This document shows positions 8,526-17,161 of a DNA stretch of 64,000 nt, piece by piece (positions within the stretch are counted from its first letter, which is position 1; the number at the start of each line of letters is the position of its first letter). The translations under genes were made by a program, and so were the position numbers. The DNA comes from Rhizobiaceae bacterium. Its GTDB lineage: Bacteria; Pseudomonadota; Alphaproteobacteria; Rhizobiales; Rhizobiaceae. Location: NCBI GenBank assembly GCA_019635695.1, contig JAHBYZ010000008.1:1-64000 (forward strand). Reading direction: 5' to 3'. Under the pieces are notes generated by a model. That model ran no database searches, had not been told where the DNA came from, and saw nothing but the letters and a program-made list of their open reading frames with translations.

Positions 8526-9457
8526 GGCTGCTCTCCATCGTCCCAGCGCAGGGCGGCAACCGCGCCGGTCTGGGCGACCAGCCCGCCCATCTCGCCCTGC
8601 AGCGCCTTGAGCCGGTAGGTCCACAGATGCAGCGGATATTCCATGGTGATGCCCATGGCGCCATGGAACTGGTGCGTTTCGTGATGGATGCGCGTGCCGG
8701 CCTCCTGCGCCAGCGATGCGGCCTCGGCAGCGTCAAGCGAGTTGCCGGTTAAGGCGGCGCGCAAGGCCATCATGCGCGCCGAAGCCAGCAGCATCGTGCA
8801 TTCGGCCAGCCGGTGCTGCACCGACTGGAACTCGCCGATGGGCCGGCCGAACTGACGACGGTCCTTGACGTATTGAACGGTCAGGTCGAGGGCCGATTTG
8901 CCCGCACCGCAAATCTCGGTGGCAAGCGCCACCCGGCGCCATTGCCGCAGCAGCTCAACGGAAACGTCGCCCAGCGGTTCGGAGGCATCGAGGATAGCAC
9001 TGGTCAGCGTGCCGAAGGGATAGGCGAAAGTCGAGCTTATCGGCTCGATATTGAGCCGGCTTACGTCCGCGATTCGAATTTCGCTCCCCGCGTCGACCAG
9101 GAGCGAAGATGCACCGGGCAGAAAGCGCACCGGCGAGCCCGCGCGGGCATCCGCCAGTGCAACCGGGCGCGAAATCTCGTGATCGGGCAAGGCGAGCGGG
9201 ACAACGAGCGCGGACGCGCCGATCTCGACGGCGACCGGCGCCCGCGCGACGCGCTCGACGAGCAGCACCGCCTCCAGCGCGCTCATGCCTTCCGAGCGCG
9301 CAATATCGAAGAAGCCCGCCTGCGCCAAATCCGAGTCGAGGCCGTCGCCGGGCAGGTAGTGCGCAGCGATCACGGACGGCAGCGTATGGTGACGGCCGAC
9401 AAGATTGTCGATCGCCTCGGCGAGCACGGACTGGTCGGAGGAGAGGTCGAAATCCAC
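8522..9457 (-). CDS. Acyl-CoA dehydrogenase, small subunit type
   Basis: A 311-residue acyl-CoA dehydrogenase family protein, about 70 residues shorter than normal, with a poorly conserved middle domain but clear C-terminal helices (KDRRQFGRPIGEFQSVQHR, HQFHGAMGITMEYPL). It follows directly on a full-size dehydrogenase gene: TGA of that gene abuts the GTG start here. Tandem long plus short acyl-CoA dehydrogenases form alpha2beta2 heterotetramers in bacterial steroid and terpenoid side-chain degradation. A heteromer is therefore likely but inferred. Confidence 0.86.
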   Translation of the reverse strand: MDFDLSSDQSVLAEAIDNLVGRHHTLPSVIAAHYLPGDGLDSDLAQAGFFDIARSEGMSALEAVLLVERVARAPVAVEIGASALVVPLALPDHEISRPVALADARAGSPVRFLPGASSLLVDAGSEIRIADVSRLNIEPISSTFAYPFGTLTSAILDASEPLGDVSVELLRQWRRVALATEICGAGKSALDLTVQYVKDRRQFGRPIGEFQSVQHRLAECTMLLASARMMALRAALTGNSLDAAEAASLAQEAGTRIHHETHQFHGAMGITMEYPLHLWTYRLKALQGEMGGLVAQTGAVAALRWDDGEQP

Positions 9458-10603
9458 TCAGCGCCTCCGCGGCAGGTCGAGATGATTGCGGGCGATCAGG
9501 TCGAGCTGCACCTCCGCCGCGCCGGACGCGATGCCGACCGAGCCGGTGCGCTTGTAGCCGGACGCGATCATGCGGTCCTGCCCGCTGACCAGTTCGTCAG
9601 CGAGATAATCGGCTAAAAAGTCGGCGACGAGCCGGTCGCTGCGCACCTGCGAATAGCGCACGATGCTGGTCTTGGCGCTCGGCGGGCGGCCTTTCACGCG
9701 GTCATTGATGACGTCGAGCGCGAGATAGCGCGTCGCCTCGCAGGCGGCCCTGGCGTGGCCGGCGCGCGCCCGCACGGCGGAGTCCGAGAAGGCGCCGCGC
9801 TTCTTCAACAGTTCCACGGCGTGGTCGAGCACGCGCATGGAGAAGGCGTAGCGCGGAATGCCGACCCGTTCCTGGTGCAGGATGTAGGTGACGATCTCCC
9901 AGCCGTTGCTCTCGTCGCCGAAACGCCACTCGGCCGGCACCTCGACCTCGGTGAAGAACACCTCGTGCACCGTGCGCTCGCCGATGTAGTTCGGGATGAC
10001 GCGCACCTCGACGCCGGGGTGCTTCATCGGCACGAGGAAGACGGTGATGCCTTCGCGCCGCTCGCCGCCGGTGCGCGCCAGCATCAGGCAATGGTCGGCG
10101 AAGCTGGCGCCGGAGGTCCATATCTTCGAGCCGTTGATGAGGTAGCGGTCGCCGCGGCGCTCGGCGCGTGTGCGCAACGCGGCGAGGTCGGAGCCGGCGT
10201 CCGGCTCGGAAAAACCCTGGCACCAGATGAAGTTGCCCGACTTGATCTTCGGGATGAACTCCTCCTGCTGGGCCTTGGTGCCGTAGCGCATCATGGTCGG
10301 GCCGACCCAGTTGACGCTCATATACTGGTAGCTGCGCGGCTCGCCGGCGGCGACCATCTCCTCGCCAAGGATCCAGTGATGGAAGCCGTCGAGCCCCTCG
10401 CCGCCGAGTTCCTTCGGCCAGTGCGGGATCAGCAGGCCCTCCTGCGCGAGGATGGGGCAGAATTTACGGGAGAATTTCGAGGTGTATTCGCTGCTGGTGT
10501 CGTAGCGCGACTGCTCCGCCCAGTCGTCGGGCAGATGCCGTTTCAACACGTCGCGCAGCCGCGCGCGGAAAGCGTCGTGCTCGCGGGTCCAGTTGAAGTC
10601 CAC
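9458..10603 (-). CDS. Acyl-CoA dehydrogenase, large subunit type
   Basis: A 381-residue acyl-CoA dehydrogenase with a complete middle beta domain (CQGFSEPDAGSDLA, INGSKIWTSGA) and a C-terminal GAAEVQLDLIARNHL segment. It introduces a trans-2,3 double bond into an acyl-CoA using FAD and electron-transfer flavoprotein. The start is GTG 10603 (DFNWTREHD follows), 7 bases after GGGAGG; the longer frame upstream lacks family similarity. It is the first gene of the nine-gene run, preceded by a 120-base gap with a perfect 12-base palindrome. Probable partner of the short dehydrogenase just downstream. Confidence 0.9.
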   Translation of the reverse strand: MDFNWTREHDAFRARLRDVLKRHLPDDWAEQSRYDTSSEYTSKFSRKFCPILAQEGLLIPHWPKELGGEGLDGFHHWILGEEMVAAGEPRSYQYMSVNWVGPTMMRYGTKAQQEEFIPKIKSGNFIWCQGFSEPDAGSDLAALRTRAERRGDRYLINGSKIWTSGASFADHCLMLARTGGERREGITVFLVPMKHPGVEVRVIPNYIGERTVHEVFFTEVEVPAEWRFGDESNGWEIVTYILHQERVGIPRYAFSMRVLDHAVELLKKRGAFSDSAVRARAGHARAACEATRYLALDVINDRVKGRPPSAKTSIVRYSQVRSDRLVADFLADYLADELVSGQDRMIASGYKRTGSVGIASGAAEVQLDLIARNHLDLPRRR

Positions 10604-10688
10604 CCGTTTCCTCCCTCGGGGCAGAATTGCGTCAGGTTTCCTGCCTAGCGTCGCCACTCCTATCAATGCAATGATTGGATTGGCCTAT

Positions 10689-10700
10689 TTCGATATCGAA
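10689..10700. promoter_or_regulatory. Perfect 12-base palindrome in catabolic operon promoter region
   Basis: TTCGATATCGAA reads the same on both strands and lies 86 bases upstream of the GTG start of the first operon gene. The gap (10604-10723) is the only sizeable one in the minus-strand run, so a promoter and operator are expected here. The binding protein is unknown; a LysR gene is nearby but its usual T-N11-A site is not evident in this palindrome. Confidence 0.4.
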
Positions 10701-10723
10701 TGCGTTATGTCATTCCTTTGCGC

Positions 10724-11494
10724 CTAGTGAAACGTCCTGCCGCCATCGACCGGCAGCGCGATTCCCGTGACCCAGGACGATTCCCTGCCGGTGAGATAAA
10801 GAATGCCGTGGGCGATCTCTTCCGGTCGACCGAAACGCTGCATGGCGTAGTTGTTGCGTACGAAGGCCTTCTGCTGCTCCTCCGGGAAGGCGCTCATCGC
10901 CTGCCGGCTCATCGGCGTATCCGTACCGCCGGGGCATACGATGTTGGCACGGATCTTCGGCGCGTGCTCCAGCGCTATCGCCTTGGTCAGCATCACGACG
11001 CCGGCCTTGGCGGCCCCGTAGGACGCTCCGCCGGCGCCCGGCCGTATCGCGACCCCCGATGCGATGGTGACGATCGTGGCGCTCTCCTCCTTCTGCAGCC
11101 ACCTTAGCGCGGCCTTGCAGGTCAGGAACGTGCCGGTGAGGTTCACGTCGATCATGCGCTGCCAGGTGACCAAATCAGTCTTTTCGAACGGCGCCATCGT
11201 CGTGACACCGGCCACATGGACTAGACCGTCGATTCCGCCCATCGCGGACGCACCGGCGTCGATGGCGGCGCTGATCGAGGTCTCGCTGGTTATGTCGGCC
11301 GTGAAGGGCCGGCCGCCGGTGGCCGCCGCGGCATCAGCGAGTGCGGATGCCTGGAGGTCGATCAGCGCGAGACTGGCACCTTCGGCGGCGAAAAGCTTCG
11401 CCGTCGCCAGGCCGATGCCGGATGCGGCGCCTGTGAGAGCTATTCGACGACCGGCCAGCCGCCCGCCTTCCTTCGATCCCTGAGCGTCGGCCAA
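10724..11494 (-). CDS. SDR-family oxidoreductase
   Basis: A 256-residue classical SDR: TGAASGIGLA cofactor motif, HVAGV in place of NNAG, active-site Ser, YGAAK and a C-terminal PVDGGRTFH. Start TTG 11494 is preferred because GGGAGGA lies 7 bases upstream; an ATG seven codons earlier would place that ribosome site inside the gene. It is divergent from the LysR gene and could be the first gene of the catabolic transcript or a separate unit. Probable hydroxyacyl-CoA or alcohol dehydrogenase. Confidence 0.86.
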   Translation of the reverse strand: MADAQGSKEGGRLAGRRIALTGAASGIGLATAKLFAAEGASLALIDLQASALADAAAATGGRPFTADITSETSISAAIDAGASAMGGIDGLVHVAGVTTMAPFEKTDLVTWQRMIDVNLTGTFLTCKAALRWLQKEESATIVTIASGVAIRPGAGGASYGAAKAGVVMLTKAIALEHAPKIRANIVCPGGTDTPMSRQAMSAFPEEQQKAFVRNNYAMQRFGRPEEIAHGILYLTGRESSWVTGIALPVDGGRTFH

Positions 11495-11609
11495 AGCGCG
11501 TCCTCCCTGATGCAACTCATAATCTGATAGGTTCGGCGGCAGCTTGACCTAGAGCATCGCGGTTATGCAATGTATCAAACTCGCTCCGACGATAACCGGG
11601 AGGACATGG

Positions 11610-12554
11610 ATGGAGATCGCACGGCTGAGGCATTTCCTCGCGGTGGTGGACGCCATGCATTTCGGCCGCGCCGCCGATGTGCTCGGCATCGCCCAACCGG
11701 CGCTGAGCCGCTCGATCAAGCTTCTGGAAAACGAGATCGGCGTGCAGCTCTTCGATCGCTCGCTGCGCCAGATCCAGCTGACCGAGGCGGGACGCCTGCT
11801 GGCGCGCGAGGCGTCCGAAATCGTCAGCCGCGAGAAGCTGGCCAAGAAGCTGGCGCGGGCCGCGGCCGGCGAGGCGGCGAAGGAACTGCGCGTCGGCTTC
11901 ATCTCGTCGGCCGCTTTCGGCTTCCTCGCCGACTGCATCCGCGTCTTTCGCCAGCGGCACCCCGAAACGAAGCTCCAGCTGTTCGAACTGATGCCCTCCG
12001 AGCAGATCAGGATGCTCGCCAGCGGCGAACTCGACGTCTGCTACATGAGCCTGCCGATGGAAGGGACCGAGGGCTTCAGCACGCTGTCTGTGCTGCGCAG
12101 CACCAGCGTGTACGCCGCCATGCCGACCTCATGGGAACTGGCGCGACGCTCGTCGATCAGGATGGTCGACCTGGCCAAGCAGCCTTTCGTGCTGTCCGAC
12201 CCCAACTTCAGCCGCACCTGGCGCAACCTCGTCAACACCGCGTGCAACGCCGCCGGCTTCAGCCCCAACATTGTGCAGGAGAGCAAGGAGACCCTGGTGG
12301 TGCTGATGCTGGTCGCCAGCGGGCTCGGCGTCTCGATCATGCATGACGAGGTGCGCCGCCTGAATCTCGACGGGGTCAAGTTCGTGCGCATCGACGATGC
12401 GCCGGACTACATCACCACCGACCTAAGCCTGGTCTGGGTGCCCGAGGCCATCAACGGGACGCTGCGCGACTTCATCGACGTGGTGCACGCGGAAGGCACC
12501 AAGCGGCAGAAGATCAACGCGCTTTCGGCAGACCGAGCACCCGCTCGCCAATGA
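11610..12554 (+). CDS. LysR-family transcriptional regulator
   Basis: A 314-residue LysR-type regulator. Residues 1-60 form the winged helix-turn-helix (MHFGRAADVLGIAQPALSRS), followed by the usual two-lobed effector domain. ATG 11610 is 5 bases after GGGAGGA. It is divergent from the SDR gene, the classic arrangement for control of that promoter and perhaps of the following catabolic run. Its last 41 bases overlap the convergent acyl-CoA dehydrogenase gene. The inducer is unknown; a pathway intermediate is likely. Confidence 0.92.
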   Translation: MEIARLRHFLAVVDAMHFGRAADVLGIAQPALSRSIKLLENEIGVQLFDRSLRQIQLTEAGRLLAREASEIVSREKLAKKLARAAAGEAAKELRVGFISSAAFGFLADCIRVFRQRHPETKLQLFELMPSEQIRMLASGELDVCYMSLPMEGTEGFSTLSVLRSTSVYAAMPTSWELARRSSIRMVDLAKQPFVLSDPNFSRTWRNLVNTACNAAGFSPNIVQESKETLVVLMLVASGLGVSIMHDEVRRLNLDGVKFVRIDDAPDYITTDLSLVWVPEAINGTLRDFIDVVHAEGTKRQKINALSADRAPARQ

Positions 12555-13689
12555 TGTTGCGCTGAACCTCGGCGGTGCCGCCGGCGATCGTGTGCCAGAA
12601 GCTGTCGAGATAGCCCCAGACCGGATCGTCATGGCTGATTTCGAGTTCCAGCGAACGCGGACCGAGCAGTTCCATCGCCACGCGATAGACCTTCTGGATC
12701 AGTTCGCCGTGGTAGAGACGGATGATCGACCCCTCCGCGCCCGGCCCGCCATTGCGCTCCACGATGGAGATCGAACGATAGGTCATGGCGCGCAGCGCGG
12801 TGACCTCGGCGCGCAATTGGGCAAGCTTGCCGGCGATCTCGTCGTCGGCAATGGCAGGCCGCCTGCCGTCGGGACCTGGGGTAACGCGCGCATGGTCGAT
12901 CAACTCGTCGACAGCTCGCGACAGCTCCAGCTGGTTCGCGAGGAACGCCGTGCCGCGCTCGAAGGAGAGCGTCGACAACGCCACGCGCCAGCCATCATCG
13001 ACCTTGCCGACCACGTTGGACAGCGGGATGCGCACATCGTCGTAGAAGACCTGGTTGATGTTGCGCGTGCCGGCCATGTTCCAGATCGGCTTCACCGAGA
13101 TTCCGGGCGTGCGCATGTCGCAGATCACCCAGGTGATGCCCTTGTGCTTCGGCCCGCTGGCGTCGGTGCGCACCAGCAGCTCCTGGTATTCGGCGATGTG
13201 GGCGAAGCTGGTCCAGATCTTCTGGCCGTTGACGACGAGGTGGTCGCCGTCGATGACCGCGCGGGTCTTCAGCGAGGCGAGGTCGGAGCCGGCGTTCGGC
13301 TCCGAGAAGCCCTGGCACCAGGCCGCCTCGCCCTTCAATATCTTCGGCAGGTGGAAGGTCTTCTGATCGTCGCTGCCGTTGGCGATCAGGGTGGGGCCGC
13401 CATGATTGAGACCGATCCAGAAGGTGCTCGATACCGGCGCGCCGGCGGAGGCGTATTCCTCGTACCAGATCAGCTGCTGGATCGTGGAAAGCCCGCGCCC
13501 GCCATACTCCCGCGGCCATGAGATGCCCGCCCAGCCGCCCTCATATTGCCGGCGCTGCCATTCGGCGTCGAAGGCGCGCATGGCCTGCGGATCCCAGATC
13601 GGGCGCTTCTCGCGTGGCGCATTGGCGCGCAGCCAGTCGCGCACCTCAGCGCGAAACTGCACCTCCTCGCTGCTGAAATCGAGATTCAT
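12514..13689 (-). CDS. Acyl-CoA dehydrogenase
   Basis: A 391-residue full-size acyl-CoA dehydrogenase. The middle-domain FAD/substrate motif (CQGFSEPNAGSDLA, VNGQKIWTSFA) and the C-terminal GGTAEVQRNIIGERVLGLP are intact. ATG 13689 follows GGGAGG by four bases. It stands alone on the minus strand, convergent with the LysR gene and divergent from a nitronate-monooxygenase-like gene across a promoter region with a strong palindrome. It could act by itself or pair with the short acyl-CoA dehydrogenase at 2378-3382; the latter is speculation. Confidence 0.9.
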   Translation of the reverse strand: MNLDFSSEEVQFRAEVRDWLRANAPREKRPIWDPQAMRAFDAEWQRRQYEGGWAGISWPREYGGRGLSTIQQLIWYEEYASAGAPVSSTFWIGLNHGGPTLIANGSDDQKTFHLPKILKGEAAWCQGFSEPNAGSDLASLKTRAVIDGDHLVVNGQKIWTSFAHIAEYQELLVRTDASGPKHKGITWVICDMRTPGISVKPIWNMAGTRNINQVFYDDVRIPLSNVVGKVDDGWRVALSTLSFERGTAFLANQLELSRAVDELIDHARVTPGPDGRRPAIADDEIAGKLAQLRAEVTALRAMTYRSISIVERNGGPGAEGSIIRLYHGELIQKVYRVAMELLGPRSLELEISHDDPVWGYLDSFWHTIAGGTAEVQRNIIGERVLGLPKAR

Positions 13690-13785
13690 TGCGCCTCCCG
13701 GACCTTCGCCCACGTTGCCATCTCAACACGGCGACCCATAACCCTGCAATGACTGATTGTGGGCGATCCATTGATCAGATTAGTA

Positions 13786-13803
13786 TCGATCAAGATTGAT
13801 CGA
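13786..13803. promoter_or_regulatory. Operator-like palindrome with 8-base arms
   Basis: TCGATCAA-GA-TTGATCGA is a perfect inverted repeat 23 bases upstream of the ATG of the flavoprotein gene at 13827. A third TTGATC half-site lies at 13771-13776. The region (13690-13826) separates two divergent genes, so one regulator could control both. The symmetry suits a dimeric TetR- or GntR-type repressor, but no such gene lies beside it. Confidence 0.5.
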
Positions 13804-13826
13804 CACGGATTGCGGAGGACATTGGA

Positions 13827-14795
13827 ATGAGGGGCAGCCGGGTTCCGGAACTTCTGCGGGCAAGGCTGAGGCTGCCCCTGATCGGCTCGCCGATGTTCCT
13901 CGTCTCGGCACCCGCGCTGGTGGTGGCCCAGTGCCGGGCTGGCATTGTCGGGGTCATGCCCTCGCTCAACATCCGTCCGCCCGAGCAGCTCGAGAACGAG
14001 ATCGCGCGCATGCAGGACGCGCTGGACGATGGCAGGTCGGCGCCGATGGGCATCAACCTGATCGCGCACAAGACCAATCCGCGGCTGGAGCACGACCTTG
14101 CCGCATGCATCCGCCGCAAGGTGCCTGTCATCGTTACCTCGCTCGGGCCATCGGCGGAGATCGTGCGACAGGTGCACTCCTATGGCGGCATCGTGCTTCA
14201 CGACGTCATCAACATGCGGCATGCGCGCAAGGCAATCGCGGCGGGCGTGGACGGCGTCGTGGCGGTATGCGCGGGCGCCGGCGGACATGGCGGCACGCTC
14301 AGTCCCTTCGCCTTCGTGCGCGAGCTGAGACAGGAATTCGACGGCATGATCGTGCTTTCCGGCGCCATCTCGGACGGGCATGACATACTGGGGGCGACAG
14401 CCATGGGCGCCGACCTCGCCTATATGGGCAGCCGCTTCATCGCCACGCAGGAGTCGGCAGCTTCGCCCGAATACAAGCAGATGGTGCTCGACGCGGCCGC
14501 CGGCGACATCGTCTATTCGGACATGGTGACCGGTATCCACGGCAACTACCTCGCGGCCAGCATGCTGCGAGCCGGGCTCGATCCGGCGGCGGCGCCTGCA
14601 GCATCGGCGGGCGGCGCCGACTTTTCGGAAGGGAACTCCAAGAAGAAGGCGTGGCGCGACATCTGGGGCGCCGGCCAGGGCGTCGGCACCGCGCGGGATA
14701 TCCCGACGGTGGCGGAGCTCGTCACGCGCTTCGCGGCGCAGTTTCGCGAGGCGCAACGAGAACTGACCGGCGAAAGCTGGCGGTTTGCGGGTTAG
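13827..14795 (+). CDS. Nitronate monooxygenase-like flavoprotein (NPD family)
   Basis: A 322-residue TIM-barrel flavoprotein of the nitronate monooxygenase/2-nitropropane dioxygenase-like family. PLIGSPMFLVS near the N-terminus and CAGAGGHGG plus YMGSRFIAT are the FMN phosphate-binding and barrel motifs. Members found in acyl-CoA catabolic clusters are mostly untested, and some act as flavin reductases on CoA intermediates rather than on nitronates. It is a paralogue of the gene at 18131. It converges with a metal-dependent hydrolase gene four bases away. The family is certain, the reaction is not. Confidence 0.85.
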   Translation: MRGSRVPELLRARLRLPLIGSPMFLVSAPALVVAQCRAGIVGVMPSLNIRPPEQLENEIARMQDALDDGRSAPMGINLIAHKTNPRLEHDLAACIRRKVPVIVTSLGPSAEIVRQVHSYGGIVLHDVINMRHARKAIAAGVDGVVAVCAGAGGHGGTLSPFAFVRELRQEFDGMIVLSGAISDGHDILGATAMGADLAYMGSRFIATQESAASPEYKQMVLDAAAGDIVYSDMVTGIHGNYLAASMLRAGLDPAAAPAASAGGADFSEGNSKKKAWRDIWGAGQGVGTARDIPTVAELVTRFAAQFREAQRELTGESWRFAG

Positions 14796-14799
14796 CGCC

Positions 14800-15813
14800 T
14801 CATGCCGCCAGTCTGTACACACGTGCCGCGGTGCCGCTGAACAGCGCGTCCTTTTCCACCTCCGATGCATGCCGCGCCAGCTTCTTGTAGGCGTTCCACA
14901 GCACCGGGTAGGAGAACGACTGCTTGTCCGGCGGAAAATTGCTCTCGAACATGCAGCGCCCGGCGCCGAAGGCCTCGATGCAGGTGTCGACGTAAGGCGT
15001 CATGGCTGACGCGATTTCGTCGGAGGTCGGTGGCAGTTGCCGGCCATCGAAACCCAGCGCTGCCAGAGTCGTGCCCATACCGCCAAGTTTCATGGACACA
15101 TTCGGGCAGGCGGCGAGTCCGCGAATGCCCTGCCTCCAGTCGCGAAACACCTCGTCTCGACGCCCCGCATAGGGGCCGGCGCCGAGCGGCGCGCCAAGAT
15201 GATTGACGATGATCGTCGTCTCGGGAAAGGCCCGGGCAAGATCCGTAAGCTCGCCAAGCTGCGTGTGGTATTGCCAGGCGTCATAGCTGAGACCGTGACG
15301 GGCGAGACGCGCGAAGCCGGCGCGAAATTCTGCGGAGAGCAGCAATCCCCTCACCTGCGGCCGGGAGCCGAAACCGAGGCCGCTCGGATCCCAGGCGGCG
15401 TGGCCGCGTACGCCCTTGAAACGGGCGCCACCCGCGGCGCGGTGGGCGCTCAGTGCTTCTTCCACAATGTGGGGTGGCTGCGCGAGGTCCACGTGGCTGA
15501 CGATCGCTGCGCAGACCTGCGCCCGAGCGCTTCCGCCCGCATCGGCGATTGTGGTGGCAAACTGCGTTTCCCCGACGGATCTCAGGTGTTCCGGACCTGC
15601 CTCGCGATAGGCTTCACTTGCCTCGAGATAGACCGTGGCGACGATATTGTGCCCGGACGCCATGTCTTCGAGCAGGTCCGGCAGCAGGTAGCGGATCGTC
15701 GGCCGGTTCCACAGATGATGGGGCGCATCGACGATCGGTCGAGCCGGATCGAGCACATCCTCCTCGACAAGAGCCAGCCAGCCGGGGCGGATGGGGTAGC
15801 CCGTGACCCTCAT
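14800..15813 (-). CDS. Amidohydrolase family 2 metal-dependent hydrolase
   Basis: A 337-residue TIM-barrel hydrolase of the Amidohydro_2 type (PIVDAPHHLW metal motif near residues 27-36, IIVNHLGAP, and FESNFPPDK near the end). Relatives act as lactonases, decarboxylases or hydrolases. With the flavin enzymes beside it, a lactone-opening role after ring oxygenation is possible but inferred. ATG 15813 is chosen where family similarity begins. Between it and the upstream monooxygenase gene lies a long hairpin (15883-15925). Confidence 0.82.
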   Translation of the reverse strand: MRVTGYPIRPGWLALVEEDVLDPARPIVDAPHHLWNRPTIRYLLPDLLEDMASGHNIVATVYLEASEAYREAGPEHLRSVGETQFATTIADAGGSARAQVCAAIVSHVDLAQPPHIVEEALSAHRAAGGARFKGVRGHAAWDPSGLGFGSRPQVRGLLLSAEFRAGFARLARHGLSYDAWQYHTQLGELTDLARAFPETTIIVNHLGAPLGAGPYAGRRDEVFRDWRQGIRGLAACPNVSMKLGGMGTTLAALGFDGRQLPPTSDEIASAMTPYVDTCIEAFGAGRCMFESNFPPDKQSFSYPVLWNAYKKLARHASEVEKDALFSGTAARVYRLAA

Positions 15814-15882
15814 CGTGCGCCGCCCGCGCTGGCGGCAGGGGGCGACCCCGCTACGGGACGGCGCAAGAGCGCCATGAATGTG

Positions 15883-15925
15883 CGGGTGCCGCCGAAGGGA
15901 TTTGCGGTGGCTTCGGCGGCACCCG
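15883..15925. terminator. Large perfect hairpin between monooxygenase and hydrolase genes
   Basis: A 15-base perfect inverted repeat (arms 15883-15897 and 15911-15925, core GGGTGCCGCCGAAG) with a 13-base loop. It starts 10 bases after the monooxygenase stop codon on the minus strand. There is no T-run, so it could be a Rho-assisted terminator, an RNA-stabilising 3' end, or an attenuator that lowers expression of the hydrolase gene downstream. Confidence 0.6.
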
Positions 15926-15934
15926 TGGCGGCTT

Positions 15935-17110
15935 CTATTCGGCCGCCGGCTTTCGGTTCTTCTCGGCCCACTTGTCGTGCTCCTGCTGCACGGCCTTGGC
16001 ACGCATGTCGAGGAACTGCCCGCGATTGGCCGCCGCCCATTCCATCGATTCGTTGCGGCCGCGGGTGCCCTGGTGCAGCGACGGCATGACGAAACGGGCG
16101 ATCAGCTCGTAGCTCTTCTTGGTATTCTCGAAGTCGGCCCAGTCGTGGTTCATGTCGAGCCAGCAGCCGAAGCCGCCGGACTGGTCCCACAGCTGGTGCA
16201 GACGCGCGATCAGGTCGTCGGGGGTACCGATGACGGCCATGCCGCTACCGACCATCGCGTCGATCTGCTCGTCGAGACTGGCGTCGATCTCGGTGGCGAT
16301 AGGCAGCGCACTGACGCGCTTGAAATAGCGGATCCATTGCGGAAGGCCGTAGGCGACGTTCTTGCGCGCCTGCTCCCGCGTCTCGGCAATGTGGACAGGA
16401 CCGACGAGCCGCCAGGACGCACGGTTCACCGTATGCCCCTGCTTGGTCGCCTCGCCGTTCCAGATGTCCCACGTGGTCTTGAGCGCGTCGAAGCCGGCCT
16501 TGCTGGTCGCGCCGAGCGACAGTAGGCCGGCGCCGTGCTTGCCGGCGAGCTGCGGCCCGTAGGGTGAGGCCGTGGCGGCGACCACCACTTCGGGATGCGG
16601 AAACTGGAAGGAACCGAGCTGCGCGCGGGCGTGGCGCAGCGTGAAGAAGTCCGTCTCCTTGTCCACGATCTCGCCGCGCAGCAGCGGGATGATGACGTCG
16701 AGAAGCTGTTCGGCCATCTCGCGGATGCGCAGCGGATCTCGGCCCATCATGTAGACGTCGGACGGCAGTGAGCCCGGGCCGACGCCGAACACGACGCGGC
16801 CCTTCGACTGGTGGTCGAGCTGGGTGATGCGGTCGGCGACCGTGAGCGGGTTGTGATAGGGCAGCGACACGACGCCGGTGCACAGCTTGATGCGCTTGGT
16901 GCGCTCGGCGACCGCCGCCAGGAACAGCTCGGGAGACGGGATCGTCTCCATGCCGCCGGAGTGGTGCTCGCCGACCCAGAATTCGTGGAAGCCGATCCTG
17001 TCGAGGTGCTCGACAAGCTGCATGTCACGCTCGAGCAGCGTCGATACGCTCTCGTCGCAATTGTGAAAAGGCGACACGAACGCCCCGAAACGCAGTTGCC
17101 TCTGGTCCAC
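15935..17110 (-). CDS. LLM-class flavin-dependent monooxygenase
   Basis: A 391-residue bacterial-luciferase-like monooxygenase (FWVGEHHSGG, TGVVSLPYHNP, VVFGVGPGSLPSDVYMMG). Such enzymes use reduced FMN and oxygen to oxidise ketones, sulfonates or similar substrates and need a separate flavin reductase. An FMN-reductase-like gene sits 51 bases upstream in the same direction, making a two-component system likely. GTG 17110 follows AGGAG by five bases. The substrate is unknown; a Baeyer-Villiger-type step followed by lactone hydrolysis would fit the neighbours. Confidence 0.88.
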   Translation of the reverse strand: MDQRQLRFGAFVSPFHNCDESVSTLLERDMQLVEHLDRIGFHEFWVGEHHSGGMETIPSPELFLAAVAERTKRIKLCTGVVSLPYHNPLTVADRITQLDHQSKGRVVFGVGPGSLPSDVYMMGRDPLRIREMAEQLLDVIIPLLRGEIVDKETDFFTLRHARAQLGSFQFPHPEVVVAATASPYGPQLAGKHGAGLLSLGATSKAGFDALKTTWDIWNGEATKQGHTVNRASWRLVGPVHIAETREQARKNVAYGLPQWIRYFKRVSALPIATEIDASLDEQIDAMVGSGMAVIGTPDDLIARLHQLWDQSGGFGCWLDMNHDWADFENTKKSYELIARFVMPSLHQGTRGRNESMEWAAANRGQFLDMRAKAVQQEHDKWAEKNRKPAAE

Positions 17111-17137
17111 CTGGACTCCTCCCTTCGAACCTTCTCC

Positions 17138-17154
17138 CGCCGGCTTTGCCGGCG
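17138..17154. terminator. Compact GC-rich hairpin between reductase and monooxygenase genes
   Basis: CGCCGGC-TTT-GCCGGCG, a perfect 7-base stem with a three-base loop, lies between the reductase stop and the monooxygenase start on the minus strand. It has no T-run. It may tune the ratio of the two products or be a weak terminator. Confidence 0.4.
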
Positions 17155-17161
17155 CTTCTTC

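Noticed and set aside
4991-11494. A mycofactocin locus, suggested by the MftD-like protein and several SDRs
   Set aside because: No mftA precursor, mftB, radical SAM mftC, mftE or glycosyltransferase mftF is present, and the SDRs show no sign of the nicotinoprotein-type insertion.
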